Of a DNA stretch of 64,000 bases, positions 26,230 to 35,349 are shown one piece after another (position 1 is the first letter of the stretch; each line of letters opens with the position of its first letter). The translations under genes were made by a program, and so were the position numbers. The notes under the pieces are model-generated. The model saw only the letters and a program-made list of their open reading frames with translations, was not told where the DNA came from and did no database searches. This stretch comes from Dyadobacter frigoris. Its GTDB lineage: Bacteria; Bacteroidota; Bacteroidia; Cytophagales; Spirosomataceae. The stretch lies in NCBI RefSeq assembly GCF_005280585.1, contig NZ_SZVO01000004.1:62001-126000 (forward strand), given 5' to 3'.

Positions 26230-27606
26230 ATGAACAGACGTGAATTTATAACAAAAGCGGCACTTATTACAGGTTTTGCGACGAGTAAGATGAATGATAA
26301 ACAGATTTTTTCACCTGATAAAGCGTTAAAAAAGATTCAGGTAGAAACGACAGGTTCGGATTTTGAGCGGGAGCCACTGGCAAAACCTTTCGGTTTTAAG
26401 GGCGGCTACCTTACCGAGCTCTGGCAAACCGCTTCTCTGCTACGGTCGGGAAGTGGCGGCCACGTTGGCATCGCTACTCAAAGTGTGCTTTATGGCGATG
26501 CCGACCTGTTCTCCCGTTATTCGGAGGCAGGAGGGAACGCGTTCATGTTTGCCGTAACGCAACGAGCACTGGAATTGGTAAAGCAAACAAGTTTTGAGTC
26601 ACCGCTGGATTTATTGGAAAGTATTTTGCCGGAACTAAAGATGGAGGCAGTGAAAATAACCGGTAGCAGGCAGCTCAATCCTAATTTTATTTTTAATGCG
26701 CTCATCAGTGTCGACAATGCGGCATGGCTGCTTTATGCAGCCGAAAACGGTTTCCGGAATTTTGATGAAATGATACCCGGATCCTATAAAGAGGCCCTTT
26801 CAACGCATAATAGCAGGGTAGGCGTGATGTATCAGGTTTCTTATGGGATGGCGGCAAAGGAAATACTTCATGCCGTTGACCGGGGCTATTTTATTGTCAA
26901 AATAAAAACCGGGCAAGCCGGCAGCCAGGAACAGATGCTGGAAAAGGATAAGGCAAGAATAACGCAGATCCATGGGTTGTTAAAATACAGGACTACCGGG
27001 CAGACATCCAATGGGAAATTGATTTATACACTCGATTCCAATGGAAGGTACGAAAAGAAGGAAACGCTGCTGAGGCTGCTCGACCATGCAGACAAAATAG
27101 GGGCTTTGTCTCAGATTTTGTTTGTAGAAGAGCCGCTCTCGGAACGCAATAATGAAAGTGTTGCAGGCATCGGCGTTCGAATGGCTTCGGACGAAAGTAT
27201 CCATACTGAAGCAGATGCGCTCAAGCGGCTGGATCAGGGGTATCAGGCTTTCGTGCTTAAAGGAATTGCCAAAACATTAAGCCTATCCATGAGAATAGCC
27301 AAACTGGCTGCTGAACGTAATGTCCCCTGCATTTGTGCAGATCTGACGGTCAACCCAATCCTGGTTGACTGGAACAAAAATCTTGCAGCCCGGTTGCAAC
27401 CCTTTCCGGGCCTGGGAATGGGTATGATCGAGACCAACGGAGATATGAATTATACAAACTGGCAGGCTATGATGCAATATCATCCTATGGCGGGGGCAAC
27501 GTGGATACAAGTTCGTAACGGCGTTTTTAATCTGGATGACCATTATTATGCCAGTAGCGGAGGAGTATTATTGCCTTCCGGGCACTATACGGACATGTTT
27601 CGGTGA
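26230..27606 (+). CDS. Tat-exported enolase superfamily (MR/MLE-type) enzyme
   Basis: 458 residues. Residues 2-8 (NRREFIT) form a twin-arginine motif with a hydrophobic stretch after it. The enolase-superfamily barrel is complete: Lys224 and Lys226 (VKIKTG), Asp269 (LDSNG), Glu300/Glu301 (VEEPL), Asp321-Glu322 (ASDES) and Lys344/Lys348 (VLKGIAK). This ligand order (D, E, D/E, with Lys on both sides) is that of the epimerase/MLE-like subgroup rather than of sugar-acid dehydratases. Exported members are rare because the superfamily is normally cytoplasmic. It closes the first locus; a gap of about 565 bp follows. Confidence 0.8.
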   Translation: MNRREFITKAALITGFATSKMNDKQIFSPDKALKKIQVETTGSDFEREPLAKPFGFKGGYLTELWQTASLLRSGSGGHVGIATQSVLYGDADLFSRYSEAGGNAFMFAVTQRALELVKQTSFESPLDLLESILPELKMEAVKITGSRQLNPNFIFNALISVDNAAWLLYAAENGFRNFDEMIPGSYKEALSTHNSRVGVMYQVSYGMAAKEILHAVDRGYFIVKIKTGQAGSQEQMLEKDKARITQIHGLLKYRTTGQTSNGKLIYTLDSNGRYEKKETLLRLLDHADKIGALSQILFVEEPLSERNNESVAGIGVRMASDESIHTEADALKRLDQGYQAFVLKGIAKTLSLSMRIAKLAAERNVPCICADLTVNPILVDWNKNLAARLQPFPGLGMGMIETNGDMNYTNWQAMMQYHPMAGATWIQVRNGVFNLDDHYYASSGGVLLPSGHYTDMFR

Positions 27607-28171
27607 ATGTGATATTCTTGAATTGGATGGGGTTGCACTGATCAGGGCACTTTCGGTGTGTCGGCCAAAAGACTCTAAAATTAGAGAAAAAGTCAGTTTT
27701 TAATGGAAACATCAGAACATAGAATGACCTTTCACATTTTTTTGCACAGGGCAAAACCATTTGTTTTCTCCTATTTGCTTTCGTAGCAAGAATCGGTTAC
27801 GCCCAAGAACTTCTTGCAGGTTTTTCTGACAATCATTACAAAGGAGCTTTAAAGCTGCCAGTATTTTTGTACCTTTAGCTTAACTACCCTCTATTCTCAA
27901 CGATTCATGATGACTTTCAACAGGACTTGCCCATTTCGTGGTATCCAGGTAAACGCCGCGCCGCCTCAGGCCAATTCTTTTTGTGAATTTCCTCTTACCA
28001 CCCCCCTATTTACAATAGAAATTGCCTACGGCTTTTTTTATGATAAAATATTGGGACTTGACTCAGCTACTGCCAGCAATGGCATAGGTCCGTCATTCTG
28101 GTAAATTCTTATCCAACCTGGAATATATTCATTCATCCAGGTTACTCTAACAATTTCAACTCAACGTTCCA
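27607..28171. other. Intergenic stretch with no credible gene
   Basis: About 565 bp. An ATG-opened frame of 65 codons (27907-28104) has no family resemblance and no ribosome-binding site. A -7-like box TATTTTTG lies at 27862-27869. Nothing else stands out. The next gene starts at 28172. Confidence 0.4.
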
Positions 28172-29227
28172 ATGAAAAAATTGCGTGTTATCGGAATGCT
28201 ATTTGCAATAGCTTTTTCGCATCAGATCATCGCACAAATTACGCCTGCCAATGGCATCGTGTATGTTAAAAAAGGGTCAGCAGGCAACGGAAGTAGCTGG
28301 GCAAGTGCCGTAGGCGAGCTGGCCGATGCGCTGGTTGCAGCCAAACGAAATTCTGCAATTGGGCAGATTTGGGTGGCAGGCGGTGTTTATAAACCTCTTT
28401 ACAGCGCACTAGATGATAATTTTGGTAACAACAGCCCCAATGTCAGCTATCACAAAAGCAATGCATTTCTGATGGTAAATAATCTGAAAATCTACGGTGG
28501 GTTCGCGGGCAATGAAAACACCCTGGCAGAACGCAACTTAACCCTGGCCGCCAACAAATGCACTTTAAGCGGTGATCTGGATAATAACAATTCCGCATCG
28601 GACGGCGATGCCTACCACGTTGTCGTCTCCGCGGGGAATGTAGGCTCGGCCGAGTTGAACGGTTTTATGATCAGCGGGGGTAGGGCCTTCGATTATTATT
28701 ACAACCAGGGCCAGTTTAGCTACGGTGCATATAGAACCATAAACGGAAGGACCGTAGAAGTTGACTTTGGCGGTGGCGTGTTTTTGGCCGCTTCGTCACC
28801 GATACTTACCAATTTGATAATCAGCGGAAATATTGCCAATTACGCCGGTGGTATGTCTAATAATGACTCCTCTTCTCCGGTGCTTACCAATGTGATCATT
28901 AGCAATAACGCCGCATTTTATGGTGGCGGGATGTTCAACGTGGGCTCTTCGCCTGTGCTGACCAATGTCACCGTCATCGATAACGTGTCGGACTGGCCCG
29001 GTGGTGGGATGTTTAACAGTGGTTCCTCACCAAAAATCAATAATAGCATCATCTATCGCAACGTCTCAGGTATCAATGCCGACAACGGGGTCAGGAATAT
29101 TGATAAATCCAACCCTGTTTACAGGAATAGTTTGGTCCAGGATAACCCTGCGGGCATCAACATGGTGGTTTACGGCGGAGATGCCAACAATATTTTTGAT
29201 CAATCCCTTGGTGAGTTATGCACTTAG
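28172..29227 (+). pseudogene. Secreted beta-helix protein, N-terminal part of a frameshifted gene
   Basis: 351 codons with a signal peptide ending IIAQ. The product has the 'NGIVYVK-GSAGNGSSW' opening and repeated turns (LTNVIISNN, GGGMFNVGSSPVLTNV) typical of right-handed parallel beta-helix/choice-of-anchor-Q surface proteins. The frame ends abruptly at GELCT-stop, while the next frame continues the expected sequence (SYALRAGSPAIHAGS). A single extra T near 29213-29219 explains the break. The rest of the protein continues in the two following entries, ending in a T9SS sorting domain. Confidence 0.75.
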
Positions 29228-29660
29228 AGCCGGCAGCCCTGCCATCCATGCGGGCAGCAATGCTTTTTTTGCAGCCGGACAATCACCAGACCTTTCAGCC
29301 GTAAAAACCGATCTGGCCGGAAACCCACGTATCAAAGGCTCGGTGGATCTGGGCGCTAAGGAAAGCCCCTATGTGACGGTTTTGCCTGATGCCAATGGGA
29401 TTGTTTACGTAAAACAGCCTGGCGCAGGTAATGTGAAGGGCAACAACTGGGCAAATGCGTCTGCGGAACTCGCGGATGTGCTGGTAGCTGCAAAAACCAA
29501 TCCTGCCGTTACCCAGATCTGGGTGGCAGGCGGTGTTTTTAGACCGTTGTACAGCCCGGCGGACGATAACTTTGGTAACCCGACGGGAGAAACAACAGCT
29601 TTTCGCTGGTTAGCTATATACCAGTCTATGGCGGCTTTGCAGGGAAAGAAACTACGCTAG
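29215..29660 (+). pseudogene. Middle part of the frameshifted beta-helix protein
   Basis: In this frame the protein continues with YALRAGSPAIHAGS, SVDLGAKESPYVTVLP and then a second copy of the N-terminal module (NGIVYVKQPGAG, QIWVAGGVFRPLYSPADDNFG). This copy lies about 1144 bp after the first. The frame is lost again near 29600-29626, where one base appears to be missing, and ends at 29660 in out-of-frame sequence. The two shifts have opposite sign, so the original frame is restored. Confidence 0.65.
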
Positions 29661-31129
29661 ACCAAAGGGACTTAACCCTGGCGGCCAACAAGAGCATCTT
29701 GAGAGGCGATTTCAATGGAGATGATGTGGTAACCGGATCTGGTGCCACCCTGAGTTTTTCAGGAAACACGGAAAACGCTTATCATGTAGTTGTTTCCGCA
29801 GGAGATGAAGGCTCGGCGGAACTGGACGGATTCACAATTACTGGTGGAAATGCCAATCTCGCTAGCTCGATCATCGTGAATGGACGAAATGTTAGTGGCG
29901 GCATTGGAGGTGGTTTGGCCAATGTCAATTCGGGTTCAAGAGAAGCCAACCTGATCATCAAGCAGAACAGCGCTATTGTGGGAGGCGGAATGATGAATTA
30001 TTCTGCATATCCGAGGCTTTACAACTCGACGCTGAATAACAATTATGCTGTATCTCATGGAGGTGGAATGGCTGATGATAATTCCCAGTCCGTACTTAAC
30101 AACTTGTTTATCAGCGGAAACAATTCCTCGGGGGATGGAGGCGGAATATATAGTTACTCTTCCGGGATCTCGCTTGGAAATACGACCATAAGTGGTAATG
30201 TGGCAGCAAGCGGTGCCAGCGAACTGTATTTGTCAGATGGCTCACTACACGTTTACAACAGCATTCTTATTGGTTCTGAAGAAAATGCAGTTGTCCTTGA
30301 ATCTTTGACCGGCATTGAGGCAAGTTATAGTCTGATGCTGGGTTCGACTTTCCCCCACAACATCAACGCTTCAAAGTATGCACCTGGCGACATTTTTACC
30401 AATCCCAGCCTTGGAGACTATACACTAAAAGCGGGCAGTGTGGCCTTAAATGCAGGGAGTGACGCCCTATATGAATCATATTCGGGCAGTATTACTACAG
30501 ACAAAGATATCGCGGGCAATCCCCGTCTGGTAGGTTCCAGTATAGACATGGGTGCTTTTGAGGCACCACAAAGCGTATTGCCGGTTACACTCATCAGCTT
30601 TACCGCTTCTTTGCAGGGAGAGAACAATGTGTTGCTGCAATGGAGCACCGCATCGGAGCTAAACAATAAAGGATTTGAAATAGAAATGTCAAGCACGGGT
30701 AAAACTTTTCAAAAGGTCGGTTTTGTTATGGGCAATGGAACAACGGGGGCTAATCATCATTACCAGAGCCAGTTGACCAATTTGTCCGCCGGAGTGTCTT
30801 ATTTTCGTTTGAAGATAATTGATATGGATGATAGCTTTACCTACTCCAGGCTACGGAGTGTCAAAATTACAAATGAAGTGGAGTTGACCAGTAAATTGTA
30901 TCCAAATCCGCTGACCGGGGGGCACATATACCTGGAAATGGTCCGCCAACCTATCAGCAGTGCGTCTGTAAAAATAACAAACACCCTTGGGCAAGTAGTG
31001 AAGACGTCTGACTACAAGAACATTACCGGTCCACTTGAAATTGAAATGCAGGGTGCAGCAGGCACGTATTATATTGAAGTGACCCTGGAAAATGCTGAAA
31101 CTTTCGTATGGAGAATCGTTAAATTCTAA
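29627..31129 (+). pseudogene. C-terminal part of the beta-helix protein with T9SS type A sorting domain
   Basis: Reading from about 29627 (YGGFAGKETTLDQRDLTLAA) the module resumes and runs to the stop at 31127-31129. The first ATG in frame is at 29699. It contains more beta-helix turns (GGGMMNYSAYPRLYNSTL), a beta-sandwich spacer (LPVTLISFTASLQGENNVLL) and a final about 80-residue type A T9SS domain (LYPNPLTGGHIYLEM to VWRIVKF). The domain targets proteins across the outer membrane via the type IX system, usually for surface attachment or release. With both frameshifts repaired the gene would be 28172-31129, about 985 residues, with two homologous modules. Confidence 0.75.
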
Positions 31130-31512
31130 TTAGCCTTAACAATATTGAAAAAGGATTTTATCAGTGAAGGAAGTTAGGCCTAGCCATACTAGTCTAAACT
31201 TCTAAAGTCCTGATTTTCGTAAACTGTAATTGCAACCTTTTGTTGGAAGAATTTACTAGATTCTGTGTTATTTACCTATAAAAACTTTATTTGTATACCT
31301 TTGTTTTGGAGGAGGCCCATAGCTAGTGAGTATAGCATGTTTATCCATTTTACGCTGACATGCTGGATGTTCTGGACCAATGAGGGTTCTTTGTCACTTA
31401 TGGTGAAAACGCACAAATAGATTAAACTTTCATAGTTCTACGAATCATTGCTTCTTTTCAAAATTCATCCCCATTTCTTTTAGGACATATATAATTGGGC
31501 CTTTTTTACTCC

Positions 31513-31536
31513 GCCGAGAGTGGGATTTGAACCCTT
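31513..31536 (-). other. tRNA-Leu-like 3' end fragment (possible attachment-site scar)
   Basis: On the minus strand the sequence reads GGGTTCAAATCCC followed by ACTCTCGGC, i.e. a T-arm loop (TTCAAAT flanked by GG/CC) and a 3' acceptor strand like that of class-II tRNA-Leu genes. The 5' half, D-arm and CCA are missing. Integrases commonly leave such 3' tRNA duplicates at att sites. It lies at the edge of a zone of decayed genes. Only a suggestion: the match is short. Confidence 0.35.
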
Positions 31537-31580
31537 ATCATTCCTCTAACTTTATCGCCTGAATTAGTTTTAAAAGCTTG

Positions 31581-31730
31581 GTCAATTGTTCGATTTCACT
31601 CCCCTTAGCTCCACGCAAGCTGATTATTGTTTTATCCAAATTAGTATTAACCGGAAGTTATTTTATCTCTCGAAAAAGCTTTAGAAGTGGCGTCAATTGT
31701 TCGATTTGGCTCTCACTAGGTGCACGCAAG
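31581..31730. repeat. Imperfect 39-bp direct repeat pair
   Basis: A 39-bp unit at 31581-31619 and again at 31692-31730, identical at 32 positions by my count. It opens with the shared 16-mer GTCAATTGTTCGATTT and closes with CACGCAAG. On the minus strand the units translate as related amphipathic peptides (SLRGAKGSEIEQLTKLLKLI and SLRAPSESQIEQLTPLLKLF) without a start codon. On the plus strand the second unit runs straight into a strong terminator. It is either a degraded tandem coding repeat or part of an RNA. Confidence 0.55.
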
Positions 31731-31762
31731 GAGAAAACATCATTGTTTTCTCCTTTTTTTTC
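31730..31762 (+). terminator. Rho-independent terminator
   Basis: GGAGAAAAC and GTTTTCTCC form a perfect 9-bp stem with a 6-nt loop, followed by eight T. No recognised gene precedes it on +, so it implies a transcript through 31.3-31.7 kb or the end of a lost gene. Confidence 0.8.
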
Positions 31763-32160
31763 AAAATTATACCAGTTAACTTATTGATATTTAAGTTATT
31801 ACCCAATAGTGAATCCGTCAAAAAAGGTGTTCGACAGGCGCCATCTTAATAGTATAATCTGTTGTCGGACACTATTATGGAAGAGCTGCTTCAATTGCCT
31901 ATTTTTTAAGCTTTGGGAAGACTAAACAAGGTCAGAAAAACACGCGTGAATTAAGAATAAATGATGTTAAAAAAGAAGAAAAGCTTTAACATAAATTTGT
32001 CGCATCCAACTACTCTCTGAATCTTTTTTACCCCTTGGATATTCTAAATATCTATCTAATGAAACTATCTTTTACCATCACAAAGATTGTAATTTACAGC
32101 TCTAAGACGTCAATAAAACGGTACAGAAAGGCAACATCGCAAGTTGCCTATATACTTGCT

Positions 32161-32991
32161 TTACTTGGACGAAATAGTTAAAAAATCAATATCGCGTTCG
32201 GACTCTACCAACTTTAACCCTAGTTTACTTAAAGATTCTTTCATAGAATTATCACGATCTTCTTGTAAAATTTCGAAAATAAAATCATAATGTTTTTCTA
32301 GACCGGATTCGTCAATTACCGGACGCCCCAAAATGTTCTCAATATAACTTTTCAATACATCGACCTTTGCACCAGTAGCTTCGATACCACGCCCGCTAAA
32401 ACTGATCGCCTCCTTTAAATTTGAGACACAAATTTCCGGATAAGTTGTATTTCGTGTAAGAACATAAACAGAAGATTTGTGTTTTACAAACCTTGATTGG
32501 ATTGGGAATTGCTTCTCTACTTCGATAATCATCATTTTATCCAGGTCAGCTTTTTTACTTTCGGGTACAATTATGTCAAAACAGATCAGGTTTTCAGGAA
32601 CAAATTCGGTGAGCTCTTTGGGTTGTTCATTTATTGTAACCTCACTTGTTAAATTATAACCACGCCGGATAATCATACTAGGCAGTACATTAATGAAACT
32701 TATTCTGCGGCCCTTAAAGGTTCCTTGGCCAATCTTAGCCATAGAAGGAAACCCTTGCATATATGGCTTTATCATAACAGAAAACTGAATATTCGGATTG
32801 GCAAAAAAATAATCCTTTTCGGGATCAAACTCAGAATCGATTTTCACCTCAATATTTACATTCTGCCCATTTAATAATGATTGAATAGTTGTCTCATTAA
32901 TTTGATCAGGAGTTGTGATAGCGACAATATTTTGGTCTTTATCTATTAAAATGGTATGTGGAACCATCTGGTATTTAAATAATGCTTGCAT
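32161..32991 (-). pseudogene. C-terminal part of a TlpA-like thioredoxin family protein (after in-frame stop)
   Basis: 276 codons in the same frame as, and only five codons after, the stop that ends the upstream piece. The sequence starts inside a thioredoxin fold (YQMVPHTILIDKDQNIVAIT contains the conserved cis-Pro region). It then continues with an about 200-residue C-terminal domain of the kind attached to TlpA-like proteins in soil Bacteroidota and Acidobacteriota (TIGR03435/DUF3738-like; my recognition is tentative). The ATG at 32991 is internal to the fold and unlikely to be a real start. Read through one TAA, 32161-33345 gives a single 395-codon gene. Confidence 0.65.
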
Positions 32992-33006
32992 TGTGTGTTC
33001 TACATC

Positions 33007-33345
33007 TTATGCAAGAGGTATTGAAATTGGATTTTTGGTTAGAAACTTTTGTAACCGTTCTTTTGAATCATCAGAAACTGCAATGACAACTAAATCATTT
33101 GAAAAATGCTTTTGAAGTACATCAAGATGAGTCATAGCAGGGATGCATGGGGCACACCAAGTACCCCAGAATTCAATAATAGCAATCTTTCCACGTAAAT
33201 CTTCTGCTTTTATTATATTCTGTTTACTATTAATAACTCTATCCAAAGTAAAATAGGGTAACTTATCCCCTATTTTAGGACTCTGTCCATATGTAATTTC
33301 TCCTGGAAGGATAAAGAGAATCGTAAGGTAAAATCTATTTATCAT
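33007..33345 (-). pseudogene. N-terminal part of a TlpA-like thioredoxin family protein
   Basis: 112 codons: a signal peptide (about 1-20), then SPKIGDKLPYFTLDRV and the redox motif WCAPC (Cys64 and Cys67), the hallmark of TlpA/ResA-type periplasmic thiol-disulfide oxidoreductases. It stops at a TAA (33007-33009) in the middle of the thioredoxin fold, and the missing half follows in the same frame. Either the gene is recently inactivated by a nonsense mutation or the stop is a sequencing error. Confidence 0.7.
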
Positions 33346-33573
33346 AACATTTAAATCCAGATGTTAAAACCAATTAATGTGTACCTATTAATCTAAAAGC
33401 AATATGGCGCTTTTAAATATGACACACCACTGGTTATCAATATATTAATTAAAAAATATTGATCAATACTTTGCTTGCTTTCGATACCAATTGTCCACGG
33501 TGCGCATTCCACGAACAATCCGAGCAAAAACGTACGAATATTCGTACATAAGGAATGAGAATTTTTGAAGTAA

Positions 33574-33834
33574 CGGTGTCAAAGGACGGACAGTTTCGAC
33601 CGAAGCATTGGCGTAAACCAGGGCGGATATTATAGGGTTACCTGCACGGTCCGTAATGATTGCGGCAGCAGTATCAGCAGTGATGGAAGGACAGTCAATG
33701 TTCAGAATGCACCTTGTAATCCGCCAAATGCACCTTGGGTTTCTGTGGACTACATTACCATCAATTCCGGCAGGAGCGGTATAGGCGCCCCTCCCCAGTT
33801 ATTGTTCTTATTCAACTGCTTTTTTACAGTCTAA
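33574..33834 (+). pseudogene. 5'-truncated tail of a secreted repeat protein
   Basis: An open frame with no start codon, from just after a stop at 33571 to the TAA at 33832-33834. The product (GGYYRVTCTVRNDCGSS, NPPNAPWVSVDYITINSG) looks like the Cys/Gly/Thr-rich immunoglobulin-like repeats of large secreted Cytophagales proteins. It is followed by a strong bidirectional terminator. It reads as the 3' remnant of a large surface-protein gene. The family assignment is inferred from style. Confidence 0.45.
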
Positions 33835-33861
33835 AGATTTCATGACGGGACATACACAAAA

Positions 33862-33902
33862 GAAAAAGCCGCTACGAATTTCCATCGTGGCGGCTTTTTC
33901 CT
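33862..33902. terminator. Strong bidirectional terminator
   Basis: GAAAAAGCCGCTACGA (33862-33877) pairs with TCGTGGCGGCTTTTTC (33885-33900): 16 bp with one G-U pair and A/T tracts on both sides. It can end both the plus-strand remnant and the minus-strand SusC/SusD remnant. Confidence 0.85.
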
Positions 33903-33972
33903 ATACGCTTTCGGACAGAATCGAAGCGCTAATACAAGCATTATCTTCTAAAAAGATCTGTCGGCTTAGATG

Positions 33973-34785
33973 TCAAAAGTTTGAAGCTTTTCCTGTATCC
34001 CACCATAGGCGAGTTGCAATATCATCTTTTGCCCCTGTACCCATTTTTGATACAGCGTCTGTAACAGCAGCCGTATTGCCGGTTCTCTCCGCATTTATAA
34101 ACGGCATTCTTTTGATCCAGTCATTCGCTGGAATAACCCCCCAATCGCCATTACTGTCATTCTTGGCCACAAACGGTATTTTTGGGTAGCGCGTACGTCT
34201 GAAATCTACCCAGGCTTCTACCGTATTGGTGAATGTGTTAAGGTATTTCTGTGTAATGATCTTCTCTAGTTTCAATTCATTCGAATCTGCGTCGTTCCAT
34301 GCCACAGTAATGGTTGAAGCCGCAGTAAAATTGTTGCGGGCGTCAATTGGATCTACATAGTTAATTGGCTTGCTTGTAGCGTCGGCAATATAGGCATCTA
34401 CGCCACCGGCTCCCCAATCAGCGAAGGACAACTTTATACCATTTTCATAATTGGTTTTTGGGTCACCTGCTCCTGCCCAGCCTCTAAGCCCCGCTTCTGC
34501 TTTAAGAAAAGCTACTTCCGCTGCTGTAAAATTCCTTCTGGTCCGAATAGTCTGGAAACTTTCGGCAACTTTTGAGAATGGTACGTGATCCGCTTTTGCT
34601 TTAATGTAGGCACCATTTCGTACACCTTTGTAAGGCATCGATGGGTGATCTGCATATAATGCCGCATTCGAAGAAACCATAGGTGCATAATATTGCGAAA
34701 TCCGTCCGTCCTTTAAGCCGATCAAAAACGATTCCATAGGCGCACCCATTCTTGTATCATCCCAGGACAGCCCTTGTAGAACCAC
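33973..34785 (-). pseudogene. C-terminal half of a SusD-like gene, joined to a SusC remnant
   Basis: 270 codons without a proper start (the first codon is a GTG inside the join). The sequence is the C-terminal half of a SusD/RagB-like protein: MGAPMESFLIGLKDGRIS, TAAEVAFLKAEAGLRGW with the KAEA helix, NGIKLSFADWGAGG, KYLNTFTNTVEAWVDFRRTRYP, and an end in WWDTGKASNF. It lacks the signal, lipobox and N-terminal TPR region. Directly upstream on the same strand is the beginning of a SusC gene, so one deletion removed the rest of SusC and the first half of SusD. Confidence 0.8.
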
Positions 34786-34806
34786 CTGCGCCCGAGCTGC
34801 TTACTT

Positions 34807-35349
34807 TTATATCAATACCTGCTGCCTTACCGTTAAGGGCGTCAACAAAGTTTGTGTTGGAGGCACGTCGCAATTCGTCGCCCCAATCTGCTGCGTTGCA
34901 TAGGTAAGTGCTTTTTTGTCTCTTTGGATACCAAGAGCAGTTACTACTACTTCGCTAAGGACAGCAGAGGATGTTTCCAAAACTATATTAAATATACTTT
35001 GTGATCCGACAGATACCTCTTTGGTTTCATAGCCAATGGATGAAATAGTTAAAATGGCCGCGTCATTGGTAATCTCGATCGAAAACTTGCCGTCTGAATC
35101 AGTGATCGTACCGGTCTCGCTACCTTTCACAATCACGGTAGACCCTGGTATCGCCTCACCTTTGCCGTCGGTTACTTTACCTGTAACAGGTCTCACCGCG
35201 GTTTTAGATTTGACCGTACGACTGGAAATACCTCCCGATTTCATCGGTGCTGCTGCAAGCGATATACTTATGGAAGCTGTAAAAACGACAATTTGGTAAA
35301 AGGCAAGTTTCATCCACAAGAGACATTTTACTTCCTGCTTTCTTTTCAT
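34807..35349 (-). pseudogene. N-terminal remnant of a SusC-family gene
   Basis: 180 codons. A signal-like N-terminus is followed by a CarboxypepD_reg-like domain (RPVTGKVTDGKGEAIPGS, GTITDSDGKFSIEI) and the SusC box LSEVVVTALGIQRDKKALTYATQQIG. Just after that the frame is lost. Reinserting one G in the G run at 34880-34883 restores DELRRASNTNFVDALNGKAAG and IKVSSSGAGGST, typical plug sequence. The plug then meets the SusD half at about 34775-34790. The gene is therefore broken by a deletion and a 1-bp shift and cannot make a transporter. Confidence 0.8.

Larger units (their letters stand above)
31130..32160. other. Gene-free, AT-rich 1-kb stretch at the start of the decay zone
   Basis: No intact gene is seen between the beta-helix gene and the broken thioredoxin gene. 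It contains a -7-like box TACCTTTG (31296-31303), the tRNA-like fragment, the 39-bp direct repeats, the terminator above, and a short inverted repeat GTGTTCGACAG/CTGTTGTCGGACAC (31827-31837 and 31859-31872). A weak hairpin at 32129-32149 (AGGCAAC/GTTGCCT) could end transcription of the minus-strand gene. Confidence 0.4.

Noticed and set aside
27907-28104. A 65-codon frame upstream of the beta-helix gene
   Set aside because: Odd composition, no recognisable features, and lies in an apparent promoter/leader region.
31513-31620. A complete tRNA-Leu gene on the minus strand
   Set aside because: Only the T-arm and 3' acceptor strand match; no D-arm, no paired 5' acceptor strand and no CCA.
31578-31787. 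A 69-codon plus-strand frame across the 39-bp repeats
   Set aside because: It reads through a strong terminator hairpin and its internal similarity comes only from the DNA repeats.
33532-33547. 16-bp palindrome GTACGAATATTCGTAC as an operator
   Set aside because: It is not in front of any intact gene and has no second copy in the window.
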